The notes: generated from the letters alone by a model not told the origin. Shown: positions 23,820-35,372, numbered from the stretch's first letter. The stretch is DNA of 64,000 bases from Ustilaginoidea virens (GCF_000687475.1 NC_057319.1:4330001-4394000); one strand, 5' to 3'. Numbers and translations are program-made.

Positions 23820-25130
23820 GCTTAAGAAGGCCCTAGATGGAAGCGTACTAGACCTACCTTAGGGCCTATTATATAATATGCTATAAGACCAGCTTTTTGA
23901 GGTTCGGAGATAGGTAACCGACCTTATGGATAAAGGATGGATTTAGGCAAGTTCTTTATCGGCGGCAGCTCTAGTCTTCTTAGCGAGGAAGGGGAATAGA
24001 GGGTGGCGTTTTTGCGTGGATTACCAAGCCCTAAATAAGGTTATAGCCTAAGACCGATACCCCCTCTTACTTATTAAAGAGACCTTACGATCTTTATCCT
24101 AGGCGAAGTAGTTTACTAAAGTCGATGTATGCACGGCATTCTATAAAATCCGTATAGCAGAAGGCGATGAACACCTTACTGTATTCTGCACGCGATTCAG
24201 CCTCTTTAAGTGGCTTATTATACCTTTTGGCCTTACTGGAGCCCCCGTAATGTTCTAACGATATATTAATAGGGCCTTAGGAAATACACTTAGGGATTTT
24301 GCGACTGTATACCTTAATAACGTCCTTATTTATACCTCGGGATTAAGGGAGGACTATATAGGATGCGTTAAGGATATGCTCTAATGACTTTAAGATGCCG
24401 GTCTTAACCTAGACTTAGAGAAGTGTGATTTTGCTGTAATAGAGGTCTGGTATCTAGGTTATATTATAACGGTAGGAAAAGAGATCCGCCTAGACCCCGA
24501 AAAGATTAAGGCTATTTAGAACTAGGAAGCCCCTATAAAACTAAAGGGGGTCTGGAGCTTCTTTGGCTTCGCAAATTTTTACCGCGATTTTATCCCTAAC
24601 TTCTCCCGACTCGCCGAACCTTTAGTTAAGTTAATAAAAAAGGGGGTTCCCTTCTAATAATTAGATAAGGAAGAGGAGGTATTCCAGGCGCTTAAGTATC
24701 GCTTTATCTTATACCCGGTTTTTACTTAATAGGACCCCAATAAGGAGATAATTCTCGAAGCGGATAGCTTTAGTACCGCTTTTAGTAGCTATCTCTCTTA
24801 AATTAGGGAGGATGGAGTCTTTTACCCTATTATATACTATTCCGCACGCCTAACGGATGCCGAACGGAATTATATAATTCACAATAAGGAGCTTCTTACT
24901 GTTATCTCTTATCTTAAGGCGTGGTTAACTAAACTCCAATTAGTGGCCTCCCTATTTACTATTCTTACGGACTATAAGAATCTAGAGTATTTTACTCGAC
25001 CCTATGAGATATTAGAACGGCAGGCTAAATGGGCTGAAATACTAGCGCTCTTTAATTTCTATCTCTAGTATAGGCCAGGGTCGTAGGCTTAACGCCCTAA
25101 TGCGCTATCTCGATAGGAATAGGAAGCCGG
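23820..25130 (+). pseudogene. Chromovirus G reverse transcriptase / RNase H remnant
   Basis: Ty3/gypsy RT. Segments seen are DLMDKGWI, GWRFCVDYQALNKV (near 24,003), FTKVDVCTAFYKIRI (24,115-24,160), a FGLTGAPVMFQ-like string (24,227-24,260) and the catalytic loop YLNNVLIYT (24,311-24,337), with Asn-Asn in place of Asp-Asp. RNase H follows: ILEADSFSTAF near 24,755, then YYSARLTDAERNY near 24,835 and LTDYKNLEYF near 24,966. The Asp-to-Asn changes are single G-to-A events, so the copy is dead. Confidence 0.85.
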
Positions 25131-25439
25131 CAGCGCGATACTAAGGATTAGCTAGATCTTAAAACTACTATCGATCTTAGTACTTTACCTAGATTTGATT
25201 ACCGAACCGGTTCCTATACCTATACCTTTGGGATTTAGCTTACCTAATGGCTTGCGCATTTTCGCTAACTCCTACCTCTAGGCACTCTAGGATTATGCTA
25301 TAGCTAAGGATGAAACGTATAGGGCATGCTGGGTGGTAGTAGCGAAAGGCGAGAGATGCTTTCCGACCGAGGCTTCAATAAGGGAATAGATTGCAGATTG
25401 CACCCTAAATGCCTATAGCGCGCTTCTCTACCGGGGGCG

Positions 25440-26610
25440 GATATAGCTCCCTTCTTTTAAACCCCTAACTACTACGGTTATATAGCGATGCTATAAATCA
25501 CCTACTGCAGGCTATCTAGGGAAGAATACTATATTCTAGTTATTATATCGAGACTACTACTTCGATAATATATCTTTAGCGGTAGCGAGATATATCCGGA
25601 ATTGCCGATACCGCGGGGTATATAAGAGCCGATAGTTATGCCAGGGCCTACTATAGCTATTACCTATCCTAGACCGATTTTAGTTGCAGATTTCCGTCGA
25701 CTTTATAACAGATCTTCCCATATGCAATATATCCGACCCGTAATTCCTTATAGTTATTACTAATCGCCTATTGAAGTATATCTAGCTTGAGGTAATACAC
25801 TCTATAAAAGCGGAAGACTATATAGAATGGTTCCAATAGTGCTAGTAGCGTTTCTATGGGTTCCCTAAAGAAATTATTAGCGATTGAGGATCTAATTAGG
25901 TAGGATAATTTTAGACTATACTTTGTAATTCAGTCAGGACTAAATAACTCCTCTCGACTGTATATTACCCCTAGACTGATGGCGGTATAGAACGGATAAA
26001 CCAAGAGGTCTAGGCTGTCTTACGTATTATAGTCTCCTTTGACTAATATAATTGGCTAAAACACCTTGCAGCGTGCTAATTAGTGTTGAATAACCGGATA
26101 TTATTAGTAACCGGTTTTAGTCCTAATCGGCTCCTTAATGGATTTAATATTCTAATAGTTATATCGCCTCCGGATATAATATTAAGTTTAACGATCCTAA
26201 AAGGGCGGGTCGCCCTATTTTTAGCCACCCTCTACGAGGGATGGGAAGTAGCCTAGGCTGCCATCGCCTTTGTATAGTAGCGGCAGTAAGATGCAATTAA
26301 CTATTCGCGCCGTCTAGCGGAATGTTTTTAAGTTAGGGATCGGGTGTGGCTTACCTTATGCAATATTAAAATAAACCGGCCTTATAAGAAGCTCGATTGG
26401 GTCTCGGCAAAGTATATAGTTATAGCTGTACTATCTCCGCTTAATGTTCGACTTGATATCCTATAGGGTATTTACTTAGTTTTCTATATTGATCTAGTCG
26501 AATAAGCGGCTTCTAACTTGCTACTAAGTTAGGAGGTAACCGATATACGACCCGGCCCCCTATTCGTACTACCCTAGGACTCTGATCGGCTATATAAGGA
26601 ATATAAAATA
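25440..26610 (+). pseudogene. Chromovirus G integrase remnant
   Basis: Integrase with a zinc-binding N-terminal region (AGYLGKNTIF, then YIRNCRYRG near 25,590-25,615). The core has QISVDFITDLP near 25,690, YYPQTDGGIERINQEVQ near 25,960-26,010 and NWLKHLAACQLVLNN near 26,050. The DNA-binding end follows with RDRVWLTL near 26,340. This is the order of Ty3/gypsy integrases. The frame is broken by stops. Confidence 0.8.
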
Positions 26611-26790
26611 GAAGAGATTTTCGCTGCGAAGAATGCCTAAAGTCGGGGGCGGAATTATGATGTGTTCGTTAAATAGAAAGGATACGACTTACTTATATAA
26701 GAACCCTTAGAGAATTTCTTAGAGATAGCGGCACGAAAGGCATTCGAGGCTAAATAGGGGGATATTTAGACGCATAATAGACCTATATGG
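26611..26790 (+). pseudogene. Chromovirus G C-terminal chromodomain remnant
   Basis: Downstream of the integrase the frame reads EEIFAAKNA, then NYDVFVK.KGYD..I.EPLENFLE. This matches the chromodomain pattern (EVEEIL.., the Val-Lys-Trp-Lys-Gly-Tyr core, W-x-P). The core Trp codon is now TAG. Chromodomains tether chromoviral integrase to histone marks, often H3K9me, consistent with insertion into an already transposon-filled block. Confidence 0.65.
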
Positions 26791-26838
26791 CCTTAGGATT
26801 GGATTTCGGACCTATAACCTTAATATCATCTAATAATA

Positions 26839-26839
<1 letters not shown>

Positions 26840-26870
<31 letters not shown>
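26840..26870. repeat. 31-base A tract between convergent frames of element G
   Basis: Uninterrupted A run (T on the minus strand) between the end of the sense pol frame (about 26,820) and the end of the antisense frame (stop 26,871-26,873). It is not a poly(A) tail of the antisense frame, since that strand reads T here. It may be a polymerase-slippage tract or a shared termination signal. Confidence 0.9.
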
Positions 26871-26872
<2 letters not shown>

Positions 26873-28620
26873 AATCCTTTTCGTTTTTAGCAAAATAATC
26901 TAGTAAGTTTTAGCGTTTATCTTTTATTTCTTAGCAACTCTGGCCCTACTCCTATATTTCTTAATTCCTATTGCCCCTGCTATTTTTACCCTTATCGGCA
27001 TTCTTTTACCTCCCTATGGGATTCGGTGGGGGGGTATATAGGGGAAGGGGAGGGACTATAGGATAATAGGGCAGGAAAGGTAGCGGCGGTATTAGCGGTA
27101 TAGTTAGCGGATACTAACTAGGCATAGTATAGCTTGGGTACCTATAATGGGGCGTAATAGGTCTGGGGGGATATACTTATAATACCGGGCCGGCAGTAAT
27201 AGAACCGGCCTCGGCTTGCGGCGCGGTCGTCGGTATAGGGGCCTAAGGCGAGGCTATACTGGCATACGGGGAGGACGCTAACTAAGGGGAAGCAGGCGGA
27301 GTATAGGGCGTAGGTATAGTAGGGGTGACCTAATGTGCGAAGCTGGTTATCGCCTCCGCTATAATCTGTATATCTTATCGTTGCTCCGCGAGCAGTTATA
27401 TAATAGGAGCTATAGAGTTGCCGCCAGCCTATTAAGACCTAGTAGATAAGGCAGAGGGAATAATAGTTATTATAGGCGTAATAGGAGTCGACCCGCCGAT
27501 ATTAGCAGCCGGGGCATACGCGGAAAGGGCCGTTATAGTATGCTCTTGCGCTGCAGCCTATAGTTTGTCCTATTGATGATATAGCGTATTAAACTTAGGG
27601 CGAAGACGGGCCTTTCGGCCTAAGATATCCCCTACCTTCGGATAGGCGGCCTCTTTAATACTTTATTTCTTTTATGCTATACGGATGATATGCTTCGTCA
27701 CCTGCTGCAGTTAGGGGTTTGTCGATATTATATACTCGCACTAGATGCACGTCTTATATTTCTAACGGTATCGAATATAAGCCTGGGAGCGATTAGACTA
27801 TATGCAGACGATATATTCTCTAGTGTCTATAGTATACTACGTATAGGCAATATAGGTATATTCTACCTCTTCGATATTATCGGCATTTGATCCCTTAGAA
27901 TCCCCCTGGATGAGGAACTCTCCTATAGTGTGCTTTTTTTATAACTGCTAATATAACGATCTAGTAGTAGGTAAGGGTGGCGTTTTCCTTATGCGCGAAG
28001 GTGTCTAGGGCATAAGTGTAGATAAGGAGGGAGCTGATGGTGCTCTAGATAGGGTCTTAGGCGTAACGGCCGTCGAAAAAGAAGTTTTTATTAGCGTTTC
28101 CCCTATTAATAATAGGACTTCTATATGAGAAGGGGCGGGAGAACGTAAGGGGGATAATAGGGCCCCTGTATTAGGCGATAAGGGCTCTACCGAACTCTTG
28201 TTATCATTAGAAATGATAATAAGCTTAGAGCTAGGGGGGGAAATATACGACCGTCCCGAGGAGGGTATGGATTATGGCGGCCGCGATAGTGTTTCTGGCT
28301 GGGAACCTCCTCCGCGTTTGGTACTTCTGAGGTCTCTAGTAGATACTAGGGATGGACCTAATGGGGTTATAGGAGGGCCTTGGGCGATGGGTGTATTCCT
28401 ATCTACTGGTCCTCTAGACGATATAGCGATGAATCCGATGTGATAGCAAATAGGGACCTAAATACCTATTAGTACCGGACGATTTATTATGCGGACCCGA
28501 TACAAACGATCTAGGAACTTTCGATAGCGCAACTCTATTAGTAGGGACGATTCTCACGAGGGTAGTAATGCCGTAGATTTACTATTAGGAATGATGGCCT
28601 TAATGATGGTAGGTATAGGG
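26871..28620 (-). pseudogene. Long antisense reading frame in chromovirus G, function unknown
   Basis: One minus-strand frame can be followed for about 560-580 codons between the chromodomain and the 3' LTR. It is interrupted by about thirty stops, all TAA or TAG apart from one TGA near 28,556. The upstream part is Ser/Pro/Thr-rich and has a run of about 115 codons free of stops (about 28,000-28,300). A charged middle segment (KEAAYPKVGDILGRKARLRP, about 27,580-27,650) is followed by a Pro/Gln/Tyr-rich stretch (about 26,960-27,480) and a Lys/Gln-rich tail. No clear ATG remains; ATG to ATA is a RIP-type change. I recognise no domain. The alternative is a chance reading of biased sequence, or a captured gene. 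Confidence 0.5.
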
Positions 28621-28976
28621 ATGGAAAGAGAGAGGAAGAAGTGCAAAAGAGAAATAGATGAAGGAAGAAGCCTTAGTATAGATAGATTCCTAAACGATAG
28701 CTGGCGATAAAATTTTTCTGCTCTGCGATAGCTGCGATATGGTTCCTTCTAGCTAATAGCACTACGACCGGCTTTAATAGGATTCTATTACGTCTGCCTA
28801 AAGCATACCGACTCTAGTCTATACTATATTCATATCGGTTATATATTGGCATATCTATGCGCCCGATTGTTATCCTATATGTCTGATTGAGGTTATTTTC
28901 GAGGGCTATGAGAGGTCTTAATTGGGGGGCGATATATAAAGGGGATAATTTCGGATGGTTTATTCTTCCGACTCTT

Positions 28977-28992
28977 AGGAGGAGGAGGGGGG
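28977..28992 (+). promoter_or_regulatory. Polypurine tract of chromovirus G
   Basis: AGGAGGAGGAGGGGGG, two bases before the 3' LTR: the usual plus-strand primer of LTR retrotransposons. Confidence 0.85.
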
Positions 28993-28994
28993 TA

Positions 28995-29238
28995 TATTAC
29001 GGGCTCGGGCTACGCCTGCGCCATAATGTGGCTAGGACTCGGGCTGCGCCTGCGTCTAGCCTAAGAAGGGCAACAGACGGAGTCATAGGACTATACTAGG
29101 ACTCCGATACGTGTTATAATCGGGATATAAATAGACTAGATAGAAGGTTCCTACTTGGATCCTTTTCTTTCCTCTTTAGTCTATTTAATACATATCATTG
29201 ACGCCTATTTGCAGTCGCCCTAGGGCCAGTCCTTTATA
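28995..29238 (+). repeat. Chromovirus G 3' LTR (244 bp)
   Basis: Begins TATTACGGGC, where the 5' LTR has TGTCACGGGC (both differences are G-to-A or C-to-T), and ends CCTTTATA. Same length as the 5' LTR. Followed by the TAATG target duplication. Confidence 0.93.
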
Positions 29239-29243
29239 TAATG

Positions 29244-31147
29244 CCTCCTTTAATAGCTACCTATCTAGGCTGCAAATTTTAGGCTCCTATATATAACCTT
29301 TCGACTAAATTAGCTAGTATTTATATGCTGTAGAAGGGGTCTTTTTTCAGTAGGCAGAATGGCACCGCACAATAATGAGAATCGCCTATACTTAAGGAAA
29401 TATATTAAATATTAACCTGCAATTTTATATGGTTGATTTACTAGAAGAATAACGCATTAAAGGATCATCAGTAGTAAGGGCTACCACCCACCTCGCAAAG
29501 GTTAAAGGTGCCGCTACTAATAATAGTAGCAAGCTAGCTAGTAACAACACTAGTAAGGGTGGTAAAAACACTACTACTAACGCCAACAAAAAGAAATAGG
29601 GGTCTTCTACCCAATAAGGGTCTTCTTTAGCTACATAAGGCAAGCCGGAAAATAAAAAGAAGAAAGAAAAGAAAAGAAAGATTTAGCTAATAAAGTAGAT
29701 ACCCTATAAAAGACCGATAAAAAGGAAAAGACTATTAATTCCTTCGTACTAAGGAATTATAATACTCTAAATCTTACACCTAATAAGACAGCCTATTCTT
29801 CCTTCTAGGACCGCGAATATATATAATTTCTAGCTATTAGCTATAGTGCATAATCCGGTGGGAAAACGCTAATAGATTCTTTGCTCTATAATACTAGTTC
29901 TATAGTGTATATTATCAACAATAAAAAGCATTTCACCTACTTCCAACACTATACCGGAAATAGACTAATTATCAGTATAGGTAGTAGCCCAATTAAGCCT
30001 AGTGGGTAGGGCACAGCGCGTTTTACCGTGCTATAGGCCACTAACCCACCTTAGTGGGGCACCTTAAAGCTAACCAACGCCCTTTTCATACCAGCTTTTA
30101 ATATTAATATCTTTAGCGGCGTTAAACACTATCTAAATCGTAGCAGTATTTAGGGCCAAAGCCTAATTAACAGCAATAATAAGTGCATTAGGCTTCTTAA
30201 TTTTAAGAAGTATGGCTTCTTTTTATAATAGAAAGGGGTAGATTCGCCGTTTTTACACTATTCTAGCTAAAATTACCCGGCTTTATATAGTATCTCGGTC
30301 GAATTACCTACTCTAGCTAACCTAGAAGAATATAAGGAATATCCCCTACTAGAGGATTTACCTACCCTACCAGCTGACTCGGACCTTCTATTTCTACTAG
30401 CTAATTCGCAAGCTAACCTACTAGCTAACTTACTAGCTGACCTACTAGCTAGTCCTGGTTTTTCGGTAGTACTAATAGAGGCTGCTATTCCTAATATAGC
30501 CTAATTACTATAGAGGGCCCTAGTCACCCTTAACTTAGCCCCAGTCATAATGCCAGCTGCTGATATAGAATATCAAAAGCTGCTATTACTAGCCGGACTT
30601 TAGTATATCCGGCTTAGGCATATCGGAATCCAACTTCTAAAGAAAACCTATATATCAACTATAGGGTTACCCGATCTTAGTAAGGTAAAGGATTCTAACT
30701 TTAACTATATCGCCTATAAAAGGGCAAAATTAGTTCGGCATTTTATATTAGGGGCTATACTAGACCCGATGTACTATTTGGATATTATAGAGGGTAATAT
30801 TTTCTAAATTAATCCTCTTCTATATAATAAACGCCCTATCTGCCTTATCTTAGTTGACCGGAAATTACGCTTCTGTTGGGTATATTTACTACCTAATAAG
30901 GAGGGACCTATGGTATTCCTAGTATTATAGGGGTTCTTCTAAGGTCTTCGGAATCGCTATAGTAAATCAGCTGTTAAATTCTACTATAATAGTGGTAAGG
31001 AAATTAACGATGTTATTATAGCCTAGCTAGCTCTTAAGGGCATAGATTTTTTAACCTCTTCCCCTTATATTTATAAGCAAAATGGGTTAGCAGAACGCTC
31101 TATATGGGTTATTATTGACCGACTTAGAGCTATTATGCTTTAGTCTT
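29244..31147 (+). pseudogene. C1 gag end, protease and integrase remnant (middle segment)
   Basis: C1 sequence resuming after G. It contains the Lys/Asn/Ser-rich gag tail (about 29,450-29,700), a retropepsin region (about 29,870-30,230), a Pro/Ala/Leu-rich spacer of repeated ELA-type units (about 30,300-30,520), the pre-integrase box and the integrase core up to 31,147. There C2 is inserted (TSD GTCTT at 31,143-31,147). Stops throughout. It matches C2 at 38,389-40,206 along its length. Confidence 0.75.
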
Positions 31148-31852
31148 TGTTGAAATCAGCGCCTTTTTAGCTGTATTTTGGTACTGGTCTTGCTACCGTA
31201 CGATGTCTCTACGTTGAGATATCGCGGTGGCTATACCAGGCGCTATGGTGGGGCACAGCGCCCCACAACGCCGATTACAGTGGGCCACAGCGCCGGTCAC
31301 GGCACCGGCACAGCGCCCCACAGCCGGCCACAGCGGCCGGTCACAGCGGGCCACAGGGCCCACAACAGGCGGCGCATTTCTACGGGATTACCAAATGGGC
31401 AAACCTTGCTAATACCAGCACTTTCGGCCTTCTACATACAGTCACCCGCTACACCGGTCATTTACGGCAGACCGATATAGGGCTTCCGGCCCGTACGGCA
31501 GGCTGTTATAGGGCATCCGGCACACCGCTATAAGCCACTGGGCTTGGTTGGGTATGCACTGGGTAGGATATTAGGCAGACCGACTTTTCGTCGGGTTTTT
31601 CGCTATTTTTGCGGTTTTTCATTATTTTCAACCACTTTTTCAAGATGGTAGAAATATGCCCAAAATTCCCTCTTTCTAGCTAGAATAGTCACCAACAATT
31701 AGAATCAGATTTCCCTGACATCTTTGCTCTGGTCAACCTCTTGTGCGCTTTAAATCTTTAACCAGCTCTTTGTTTTATTCTGCAACGCCTTGTACGCCAC
31801 TGTCGGTATCCGGTATATTTCCAACAGTGTTCTGAATTACCATTTTGCAACA
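31148..31852 (+). repeat. C2 5' LTR (family A, 705 bp)
   Basis: TGTTGAAATC to TTTTGCAACA. It is 11 bp shorter than the C0/C1 LTRs, with a short extra segment after the conserved TACCAAATGGGCAAA and losses further on. The primer site follows at 31,853. Confidence 0.95.
31255..31375. repeat. GC-rich repeat core of the family A LTR
   Basis: About 120 bp of 65-70% GC made of imperfect CACAGCG/CCGGCCACAG/GGGCCACAG units with self-complementary GGCCGG-type arms. Present in all family A LTRs (C0, both C1, both C2). It stands out in an AT-rich element and is little affected by RIP, probably because it is rich in CpG/CpC and poor in unmutated CpA. Confidence 0.7.
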
Positions 31853-32153
31853 GGTTATAAGCCCGGTGTCTCAAGGCTTCCAGCTTAAGACTTTTTTACG
31901 CTAACTTAGGATTTTAACGCACTTAGCAGCTAACCTTCCAGAAATCTAACTAACGATATTACTATCTGCAGTAAGGGACTGATCATCCCAGATTTAGGAA
32001 CCTAGCTACCACACCAAGCTGCAACACATCCTTTTTGCAACAGGATTTTCTAAGGTTATTCCTTAACGCAGCTTTCTTCTAGTTTTATCTAGATTTTCAG
32101 TCTTGATTTTCTTCGCATTTTTAAGATTTTCCGGCACCTTTTCTCTTCCTATA

Positions 32154-33020
32154 ATGGCCAGTCAGAACGTTCCTGCCAATAACCCAGGCCACAATAACCC
32201 AGGCCACAATAACCCAGGCTACTAAGTCCCTAATACGGCAGAGGTAGAAGAATCTGATAATGACCAGGAAATTGCCTAGCTTAGGGAAGACCAACAGGAA
32301 ATGAGAAAAGAATTCAGTCATAAATTTAATCGAATGAACTCAAAAATCGATTTTTTGGCTGATAAGGTGGGCACCTTAGTAGACAGACTAATCAAGCCTG
32401 CTGCTAGCCCACCATCCCAGGATATAATGGATGTGGATACCTTCCAAACCCCTGTGGGTAAAGGAAATAATCCACCATCACCACCCAAAGCCCAGCAGCA
32501 ACCCCTGCCGGTTCCATCCAGCATTAGCAGCCAAGTCAGCGCTATAGCTATCAAGGAACTAGCCAAAACAGCCAACGGATTCCAAAAATCCCAAAAGCTA
32601 AGGGGGGCATCTAACTTCGACCAATGGAAATAGGCCCTTATGATTCAACTTAGGGCACTCAATATCGCCAAATTTATCGAAGATCCTTCTATTGCTAGCA
32701 AATTTAACGACTTAGAGCAAGCACTTTTACTATTACTTATTAAGAATAGTTGCACAGAAGGACCAGCTGCCGCTATCAACTGGTGCACTAACCTAGAGTC
32801 AGCCTTTACGTTACTCACCAAACAGTATTCTCACTCATCAGACGTATAGCGGACCCACCTATACCCTGCCTTCCATCAACTAAATTTTACAGGCTACAAG
32901 GGTACCTTGGAATCTTTCAACGCCTCCTTTAATAGCTACCTATCCAGGTTGCAAATTTTAGGCTCCCACATACAACCTTTCGACCAAATCAGCCAATATT
33001 TATATGCTGTAGAAGGGGTC
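32154..33020 (+). pseudogene. C2 gag, 5' part (split by C3)
   Basis: Gag of a copia element, starting at ATG 32,154 with MASQNVPANNPGHNNPGHNN. One TAA interrupts near 32,224. Then come a long frame 32,301-32,633 with a coiled-coil-like head (EFSHKFNRMNSKIDFLADKV), a Pro/Gln-rich spacer and FDQWK, and a further frame 32,640-32,849 (IQLRALNIAKFIEDPSIASK). This corresponds to UBN2-like gag. The frame reaches 33,020, where C3 is inserted (TSD GGGTC). Gag coats the element RNA in virus-like particles. Confidence 0.8.
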
Positions 33021-33741
33021 TGTTAAAATCCTATAGTAGCCTACTAGGCTGCTGGCCTAATGCCCTACTGGCCTACTAACCTTCTGACCATTATACCGCC
33101 TCTTGGACTTACGGTAGTCTTACCAACCTTAGGCCTTTGCCTTTTACCTTAGGATTTTCAGTGGATTATTTACTGTATATCAAGTAAGGTAGGCCTTATT
33201 AAAAAAGGTGTGGCATTGCTAAATTAGCGTGGTGGGCCTACTAGTGTGGTGGCTAGTCCACTAGTGTGGTGGGTAGTCACTAGCGTGGTGGTTAGTCACT
33301 AGCGTGGTGGCTAATTACTAGTGCGGTGGTTAGGGTGGTTGGAAAGGCTGGATATAGTGGGGCTGCTGACGTATTATATACGTGGCATAGTAAGCATTAC
33401 GGGGAGCTTTCTTACTGGCTACCTTGGATGCCTGGGCCCACCCCTCCTTCGTGTATATATAGGATAGCTTTTCCCCTTCTTTCTAGATAGTAGAAGGGCA
33501 GCACAATCGAGTCTATTAATGCACTATATGCCTCTTAACTTCTTACCTTCCCTGCGTTTTCTGGTTATCTTATATTTGCCTTGCCTTTACACTTGCCTTG
33601 CTTTATAGCACTTATATAGTCTTAGGACTTAGTGAAAAATCTAGTATTATACTAAGATTAGTTCACAGGTCGCAGACAGTCTTGTGCCATCTAGCTAGCT
33701 AGTAAGGCTCTGCTTTTATAGTGACCTTGAGAATTGCAATA
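33021..33741 (+). repeat. C3 5' LTR (family B, 721 bp)
   Basis: TGTTAAAATCC to GAATTGCAATA; same length as the copy at 37,668-38,388. The GTGGTGG/CTAGT array is shortest here. Confidence 0.95.
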
Positions 33742-33879
33742 GGTTATAAGCCCGGGTTTTTACTTCTTTGTTTTTACCCTACCTCTTTTGTGTTCACCCC
33801 TTGGTCTCTCTTACTTATTAGTACTACTAATATAGCTATCCTTTGGTATCCTTAGCTTACCCTTATCACCTTTAGCTTA

Positions 33880-34250
33880 CCCTTTATTACCTACGGCATT
33901 ACCCTACGGCAATCAACGGCATACCCCTACGGCAACTTACGGCGTAACCTTACGGCACTTTTAGCGTAACCTTACGTTATTTTCGGAGTAACCTACGGCA
34001 CCTACGGATTTTATAGTGTGATATCTACCACACTATACCACTGTATAACACCTTTGCACCTAGTGCACGACACCTACTGCACTATACGGCACCTATTATA
34101 CTCTTCCACTTATAGCACTTTTGGTACAGCACTTACGGCACCTTTTATATTACGGCACCTATAGCACCTACGTCACCTACGGCACCTACGGCACTTACAG
34201 CACCTTTATATTACGGCACCACATAAGCACCTTAAATACTAACGCTATAT
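33880..34250 (+). repeat. TACGGCACCT-type leader repeat in C3
   Basis: Between the primer site and the first frame lies about 370 bp of irregular direct repeats of (C)CTACGGCA / TTACGGCACCT-like units, more than twenty in all. Untranslated as far as I can see. Such leaders can hold packaging or dimerisation signals; that role is inferred from position only. Confidence 0.7.
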
Positions 34251-34457
34251 TCTGGACTTACATAACGCCTACGGCATTTATGTTTTTATACTGAGACCTA
34301 CCGCTATATTCTGCGGTTACCTTTTATAGTAGGCTATTAGCCACTATATTTACTAGCTGTCCAGCTAGTTACTCGACTATTTTGCCAGCTATTTAGCTGG
34401 TTATTCATCTGTTCCTACAGCTATTAGCACCATTTTTAACGACTTTTAACCACTATA

Positions 34458-35372
34458 ATGGCACAGTCTAGGCCTTCCACTTATAAGGCCACTTTAGATT
34501 CCAACTCTAAAGCTCATCTTACTGCACGACTACAGCTAGATATGGACTATATAAAGTCCCAGATGAATACCCTAACTACCCTTATACAAGGCTTAGTTAG
34601 TAGGCAAAATAGTAACGTTCCTACTATTACAATTAGCAAGGAACTAGTAGAGGCTACTAGCCCTACTATCTCCGGTCCTACTAATATGAACAGTAAAGAC
34701 CCTATAGAGGCTATTAGCCCTATTATCCAACCTTCTGCTATTACGACTAGCAAGGACCCTATAGAGGCTACTAGCCCTACTATCCAACCTTCTGCTATTA
34801 CGACTAGCAAGGACCCTATAGAGGCTACTAGCCCTACTACTATTAATGCCGCTTCTACTAATAATAATAAGAATAATTCTACTAATAATAGGAAAAAGAA
34901 GCAGCAAAAGAAGAAGGAACAGGACTATAATAATAGCAGCAAACAGCAAAATATTGAGTCCTTTATTATAGACAATTATAATACCCAGGATACTAATATA
35001 TCCTATTCCTCTTCTTCTACCACTATATCCACTGATATAAGCTATAGTGCTAAATCAGGCGGTAGGACCCCTAAGGATGCCCTCCTTTACGATATAGGCT
35101 CTACTTATCATATTGTAAATGATAAGAAGTATTTCACTACTTTTCACTATTTTGAGAAGGATGATAAGCCGGTAATTACTACTAGTGGTAGCCCTATTTC
35201 CCCTACTGGTTGGGGCACAGCACGATTTACTATGCTACAGGGCGTTAATCCCACTAAATGGGGTATTATAGAGCTCAAGAATGCACTATATATTCCTACC
35301 TTAGATATTAACATTATTAGCGGTGTAAAGCACTATACCGCTAAAGGGGTACTAATTAGAAATCAGCTTTAG
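34458..35372 (+). pseudogene. C3 gag-protease fusion frame (gag core deleted)
   Basis: Open frame of 304 codons. Residues 1-60 form a short gag N-terminus (MAQSRPSTYKATLDS, then DMDYIKSQMNTLTTLIQGLV). Residues about 60-135 hold three tandem copies of a 19-residue unit containing SKDPIEATSPTI. Residues 140-170 are Asn/Lys-rich. From about 205 a retropepsin region begins with LLYDIGSTYHI (active-site Asp, then Ile-Gly-Ser-Thr), followed by GWGTARF and FSGVKHY-like strings shared with C2. The UBN2-like gag core of C2 is absent. A stop at 35,370 precedes the rest of pol. Intact as a reading frame, but unlikely to assemble particles alone. Confidence 0.75.

Larger units (their letters stand above)
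21613..29238 (+). mobile_element. Ty3/gypsy chromovirus G, complete, TSD TAATG
   Basis: A complete but RIP-degraded Ty3/gypsy element of 7,626 bp inserted in C1 gag (TSD TAATG at 21,608-21,612 and 29,239-29,243). LTRs are 244 bp each. Order: LTR, putative self-priming site, gag, protease, RT, RNase H, integrase, chromodomain, a 31-base A tract, a long antisense reading frame, a polypurine tract, LTR. The terminal dinucleotide is TG..TA, probably TG..CA before mutation. The domain order (integrase after RNase H, C-terminal chromodomain) defines a chromovirus. Confidence 0.93.

Noticed and set aside
26840..26870. A tract as a poly(A) tail of a retroposed gene
   Set aside because: The antisense frame to its right would need A on the minus strand but reads T there, and to its left is the chromoviral pol frame, not a retrocopy end; no duplicated flanks seen.
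31255..31375. Repeat cluster as a CRISPR array
   Set aside because: Units are short and irregular without unique spacers, and the sequence is a fungal LTR.
34547..34949. Minus-strand Leu/Val/Ile-rich frames looking like membrane proteins
   Set aside because: They are shadows of the Asn/Thr/Ser repeat part of the C3 gag-protease frame.
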